Below, piece after piece: positions 60,803 to 64,000 of a stretch of 64,000 bases of DNA. This DNA comes from a candidate division CSSED10-310 bacterium (GTDB lineage Bacteria; CSSED10-310; JAFGJC01), in contig JAFGLW010000001.1 of NCBI GenBank assembly GCA_016927905.1, positions 310,001-374,000 on the forward strand, given 5' to 3'. The position numbers were made by a program, and so were the translations under genes. Every line of letters starts with the position of its first letter. The first letter of the stretch is position 1. Under the pieces are notes generated by a model. The model was given only the letters and a program-made list of their open reading frames with translations, had not been told where the DNA came from and did no database searches.

Positions 60803-61532
60803 TTTGAATCCTTCCGCGTAACTGGAACAGCTCCTGCAGATCAGCAATATCCGGGACGGTATGATCAACGAACGGTTCCAACTCGTCCGAAACCCCGCCG
60901 GATCCAATCCATATCGTTGTCATCCCGATTCGTTTGGCCGGTACAAGATCCCAATCAATACGGTCGCCAACCATGGCAATTTGACCGGGTTTAATCCCCA
61001 TCCTGCCTGCCGTCAACCGGTAAAGTTCCAACTGGGGTTTATGATACCCAGTTTCACCCGAAATGACAATCTGGGTAAAATATTTTCCCAGCCTGTTGCG
61101 TTTAATCTGGGACATCTGGGTTTCTTCCGAACCCTCTGTAAGCAGGCCCAGTTTATAATGCCTTGACAGCATACCCAGAACCTCATGCACACCCGGTACC
61201 AAAACCGCACCCCGAACTCTGCCCACTCCGTACTCCCCGGCCATCTTCAAGGTTACGGAAGGCAGGTCAAGATGAAGAGCAGACAGGGTTTTGTCAAACC
61301 GCATTCTGCGGTTTTCGAGCGCTGGATACCGTATGCCCGATCCGGACGTTTCGGATTCTTCCGCCTGGATCACATCCCTATAGGCAGCTTCAAATTCAGC
61401 AAAGGTGATCTCGGAACCGATTCCCCTCAAAACCTCGTATGCGCTTCTGAGGCCGGTTTCAGCGCTGGCCCGGTAATCGGTCAATGTTCCGTCCAGATCG
61501 AACAGGATTCCGAGCAGGTCACGGGAGATCAT
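60792..61532 (-). CDS. HAD-family hydrolase (Gph/phosphatase-like)
   Basis: The 246-residue protein has HAD motif I LFDLDGTLTDYR, motif II LLTEGSEE, the Lys in TGYHKPQLELY and motif IV IAMVGDRIDWDLVPAKR. An insert cap domain lies between I and II. It is a phosphatase of the haloacid dehalogenase class, such as phosphoglycolate phosphatase or an HAD nucleotidase; the substrate cannot be told from sequence. It overlaps the nitrilase-fold gene by 4 bp (ATGA). Confidence 0.88.
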   Translation of the reverse strand: MISRDLLGILFDLDGTLTDYRASAETGLRSAYEVLRGIGSEITFAEFEAAYRDVIQAEESETSGSGIRYPALENRRMRFDKTLSALHLDLPSVTLKMAGEYGVGRVRGAVLVPGVHEVLGMLSRHYKLGLLTEGSEETQMSQIKRNRLGKYFTQIVISGETGYHKPQLELYRLTAGRMGIKPGQIAMVGDRIDWDLVPAKRIGMTTIWIGSGGVSDELEPFVDHTVPDIADLQELFQLRGRIQNGD

Positions 61533-62425
61533 CCAGGATCCCCGATAAGATCCTGATACAGAGCCGGTTTCCGATCCATCAAAAAAGGAAATTCCGTCCG
61601 GGCTTTGAGGGTATCCGCAATATCGATATCGGCGATCACGATCGCATCCCTATGGAATGCGGGTTCCGCCGTCATCTCTCCAAACGGATCGACGCAAAAC
61701 GATTTCCCGTAGAAATTGAGATCTTTTTCCTTTCCGACCCTGTTAATCCGGAAAACGAATACACCGTTCACGACAGCGTTGGCACTCATCACCGATTGCC
61801 ATCTGAATTGCGAATCGAATGCCGCTGCGGTCGGTGCAATGATGAGATGCGCCCCCTTCAAAGCCAGGATGCGGGATCCTTCCGGAAAAAAATTGTCCCA
61901 TCCCATCTGGATGCCGATCCGCGCATGGGACGTTTGAAAAACCGGGAATCCGAGATCTCCAGGCTGAAAATACCGGGTTTCTTCCCAGAACGGAATGTTC
62001 GGGATGTGAACTTTCCGATATTTTTCGATCGATCCATCCCCACTGATGATGACGGTCGTGTTGTATGTCCTGTCCCGGTCACGCTCGAACACCGGGCAAA
62101 GGATGACGGCATGATACTGTTTTGCAAGATCGATAAATGGTTCGGTGGTCGGTCCCGGGACGGATTCCGCATGTTCCGGATATTGCGGGTCATCCGAATC
62201 GAACCAGGGCAGACAGAACAACTCCGAAAAAGCGATAACATCAGCCTTTTTCTCCAAGGCAACCCGTGCGAACTCCACCGCCCTCTTGATGTTCGTCTCG
62301 ATCTCACCGGATGCAGAAAACTGGATGCCTGCGATCCGGACGGGTGCAGCAGGATTTTGGTTTCCGGGTGCGCTTTTCAGGCCCCGCAACACTTCTTGTA
62401 TTTTTTCCCGCTCCCGCAGGGACAT
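61529..62425 (-). CDS. Nitrilase-superfamily protein lacking the catalytic Cys
   Basis: The 298-residue protein has the carbon-nitrogen hydrolase fold. Glu68 lies in [13 protein letters not shown] and Lys138 in [14 protein letters not shown]. The elbow that normally reads ICWDxxFPE with the nucleophile Cys is [10 protein letters not shown], so Cys is Gly175. The rest resembles N-carbamoylputrescine or beta-alanine amidases. Amide hydrolysis through Cys is therefore impossible; a binding or scaffolding role, or a different mechanism, is more likely. The GGGAG site fits the ATG, which lies 49 bp inside the secA 3' end. Confidence 0.83.
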   Translation of the reverse strand: MSLREREKIQEVLRGLKSAPGNQNPAAPVRIAGIQFSASGEIETNIKRAVEFARVALEKKADVIAFSELFCLPWFDSDDPQYPEHAESVPGPTTEPFIDLAKQYHAVILCPVFERDRDRTYNTTVIISGDGSIEKYRKVHIPNIPFWEETRYFQPGDLGFPVFQTSHARIGIQMGWDNFFPEGSRILALKGAHLIIAPTAAAFDSQFRWQSVMSANAVVNGVFVFRINRVGKEKDLNFYGKSFCVDPFGEMTAEPAFHRDAIVIADIDIADTLKARTEFPFLMDRKPALYQDLIGDPG

Positions 62426-64000
62426 GGATCATTTCTCCCGACTTTTGAGGCGGTACGTCTGACCGTCACTATCGGTTTCGGGTGTTCGGGTGTTGATCCG
62501 GGCGACGGAACAGGGGTTTGCCGGGTTGCACCACCGATGCTGCCCCGCCCCTCCACCGTGCGACTCCCGGTTCGTTCCAGGGGAATATCCTGGGGGGATA
62601 CCGGTCTGAACACGAACAAATCGTGTATTGCATCTTTTTTAATCCTGGAGACCATCTCCTGAAACAGCTCATACCCCTCGCGTTTGTATTCGGTCAGAGG
62701 ATCTTTCTGGCCGTAACCCCGAAGCCCGATACCTTCTTTCAGATGGTCCATGCTCAGGAGATGATCCTTCCAATTCAGATCAATTCTTCTGAGAAGAACC
62801 GCTCGTTCAAACCATTGCATCAGTTCCGCGCCGATCTCCGTAACTTTTTTCTGGTACAGAACCCGATATTCTTCCGTAAGATAGGAAAAAAACTGCTCTT
62901 CCATCCATGTTTCACCGCTTTGCGGATGATCCAGTGAAACGGTGAAACCGAACTGGTTTTTCAAGGCCTGCTGCAAACCTTCCATATCCCAGTCGTCCGG
63001 ATGCGATTTCACGGGAATGAACAGTTCGAATAATTCTTCGATGACATCACCTAGCATTTCATCGATGAATTCCTGCAGGTTTTCGGATCTCAGTACCCGG
63101 TTTCTCTGCCCATATACGACTTCCCGCTGCTTATTCATGACATCATCGTATTCGAGTAAGTTTTTTCGAATCAGAAAATTATGTGCTTCCACTTTTTTCT
63201 GGGCGTTTTCGATCGACTTCGTGACCATGGCGTTTTCGATCTGTTCTCCTTCCTCGATCCCCAGCCTATCCATGATACCGATGATCCGTTCACCCCCGAA
63301 AATGCGCATGAGGTCATCTTCCAGGGATACATAAAAACGGCTGGATCCGGGATCACCCTGACGTCCGGACCGGCCCCGCAACTGATTGTCGATCCGCCGG
63401 GATTCGTGACGTTCCGTCCCGATGATATGCAAACCTCCCAGGCTCACAACTTCTTCATGTTCCCGGTCCGTTTTTTTCTTGAAATCGGGAAATAGTGCCT
63501 TATAGTGCGACTGATAATCCGGATCCCCCTCGCGAACACCCCGCCCGGCAATCTCCTGACGCGTGAGAAATTCCGGATTCCCGCCCAGAAGAATGTCGGT
63601 TCCGCGCCCGGCCATATTGGTGGCGATGGTGATGGCGTTTTTTCGACCGGCCTGGGCCACGATTTCAGCTTCCCTGCTGTGATGTTTGGCGTTCAGAACA
63701 TTGTGGGTCAGTTTTTTCCGCTGCAGCATCTTGGACAGCTTTTCGGATTTTTCAATGGCAATGGTTCCCACCAGAACCGGTTGACCTGTGGAATAAAGTG
63801 ATTCAATCTCCCTGACAACCGCATTGAACTTCTCTCGTTCCGATTTGAACACGATATCGGAATATTCCCTTCGAATCAGCGACCGATTGGTGGGAATCGA
63901 GACCACGTCCAGATTATAGATCTGTGCGAACTCAGGTGCTTCCGTCATGGCAGTACCGGTCATGCCCGCCAGTTTTTCGTACATCCGGAAATAGTTCTGG
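62377..64000 (-). CDS. secA: SecA translocase ATPase (C-terminal part; 5' end off window)
   Basis: The frame is open at the right edge; the first visible residues [17 protein letters not shown] are from within the second nucleotide-binding half. Present are [62 protein letters not shown], the helical scaffold domain ([29 protein letters not shown]) and a C-terminal zinc knuckle [13 protein letters not shown] (SEC-C). SecA drives preproteins through SecYEG. About 540 residues are seen here; the N-terminal portion is outside the window. Confidence 0.97.
   Translation of the reverse strand, partial: QNYFRMYEKLAGMTGTAMTEAPEFAQIYNLDVVSIPTNRSLIRREYSDIVFKSEREKFNAVVREIESLYSTGQPVLVGTIAIEKSEKLSKMLQRKKLTHNVLNAKHHSREAEIVAQAGRKNAITIATNMAGRGTDILLGGNPEFLTRQEIAGRGVREGDPDYQSHYKALFPDFKKKTDREHEEVVSLGGLHIIGTERHESRRIDNQLRGRSGRQGDPGSSRFYVSLEDDLMRIFGGERIIGIMDRLGIEEGEQIENAMVTKSIENAQKKVEAHNFLIRKNLLEYDDVMNKQREVVYGQRNRVLRSENLQEFIDEMLGDVIEELFELFIPVKSHPDDWDMEGLQQALKNQFGFTVSLDHPQSGETWMEEQFFSYLTEEYRVLYQKKVTEIGAELMQWFERAVLLRRIDLNWKDHLLSMDHLKEGIGLRGYGQKDPLTEYKREGYELFQEMVSRIKKDAIHDLFVFRPVSPQDIPLERTGSRTVEGRGSIGGATRQTPVPSPGSTPEHPKPIVTVRRTASKVGRNDPCPCGSGKKYKKCCGA

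Overview
This is a 64 kb window from the chromosome of an anaerobic, apparently Gram-negative bacterium. I see no rRNA, tRNA, insertion sequence, phage or CRISPR array, and no gene-free stretch longer than about 250 bases. The Gram-negative inference rests on a BamD-like lipoprotein, an exosortase and many envelope glycan genes. The anaerobe inference rests on a multisubunit NAD-linked hydrogenase or oxidoreductase locus, acetate kinase, a class 1 dihydroorotate dehydrogenase and many radical SAM enzymes. Without an rRNA gene I cannot name the phylum. The Thr/Pro stalk with an IPATS-type C-terminus would suit a poorly sampled lineage, but this is only a guess.

Layout. 1-6928 (minus): a hydrogenase-type operon. 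It carries NuoE-, HndB- and NuoF-like subunits and the start of a 2Fe-2S/GltD-like subunit. Set among them are a sensory-type H-cluster protein, two DRTGG proteins, a PHP phosphoesterase and two GHKL ATPases. 7064-14457 (minus): two GT2 glycosyltransferases, three radical SAM enzymes and a membrane sulfatase-fold enzyme. 14436-17086 (minus): a two-gene lysine-to-saccharopine pathway. 17241-24103: a CsaA-like tRNA-binding protein, then a minus-strand run of RtcB, archease, DUF2062, PATAN-DnaJ-TPR, a membrane-anchored GspE/PilB-like ATPase and bactofilin. 24343-27719: pyrD and pyrE, then an ECF sigma/anti-sigma pair with small genes. 27817-35348 (plus): one tightly packed run of DUF502, an exported Ntn amidotransferase-like protein, YidD, a TPR protein, two radical SAM enzymes and a GT39-like membrane transferase. 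35363-40165: a VWA surface protein, guaB and dapF. 40110-46134 (minus): four GT4 glycosyltransferases and two companions. 46242-50201: CtpA protease, an exosortase with its partner, and a TPR membrane protein. 50234-56679: phosphofructokinase, a GGDEF protein, a BamD-like lipoprotein, acetate kinase, a degenerate hydroxyacyl-CoA dehydrogenase-like protein and a small repeat protein. 56689-64000 (minus): a second sulfatase-fold enzyme with a GT39-like partner, a PATAN protein, a HAD phosphatase, a nitrilase-fold protein lacking its catalytic Cys, and secA (partial).

How the genes fit together. Energy metabolism is represented by the H2/NADH/ferredoxin module, phosphofructokinase and acetate kinase. 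Much of the rest appears to build and decorate the envelope: glycosyltransferases, sulfatase-fold enzymes, B12-type radical SAM enzymes, exosortase and its probable VWA substrate, BamD, SecA, YidD and bactofilin. The radical SAM genes are the most distinctive part. A similar pair of them occurs in two envelope clusters 20 kb apart, once with a sulfatase-fold enzyme and GT2s and once with a GT39-like transferase. This suggests a duplicated module for an unknown lipid or glycan modification.
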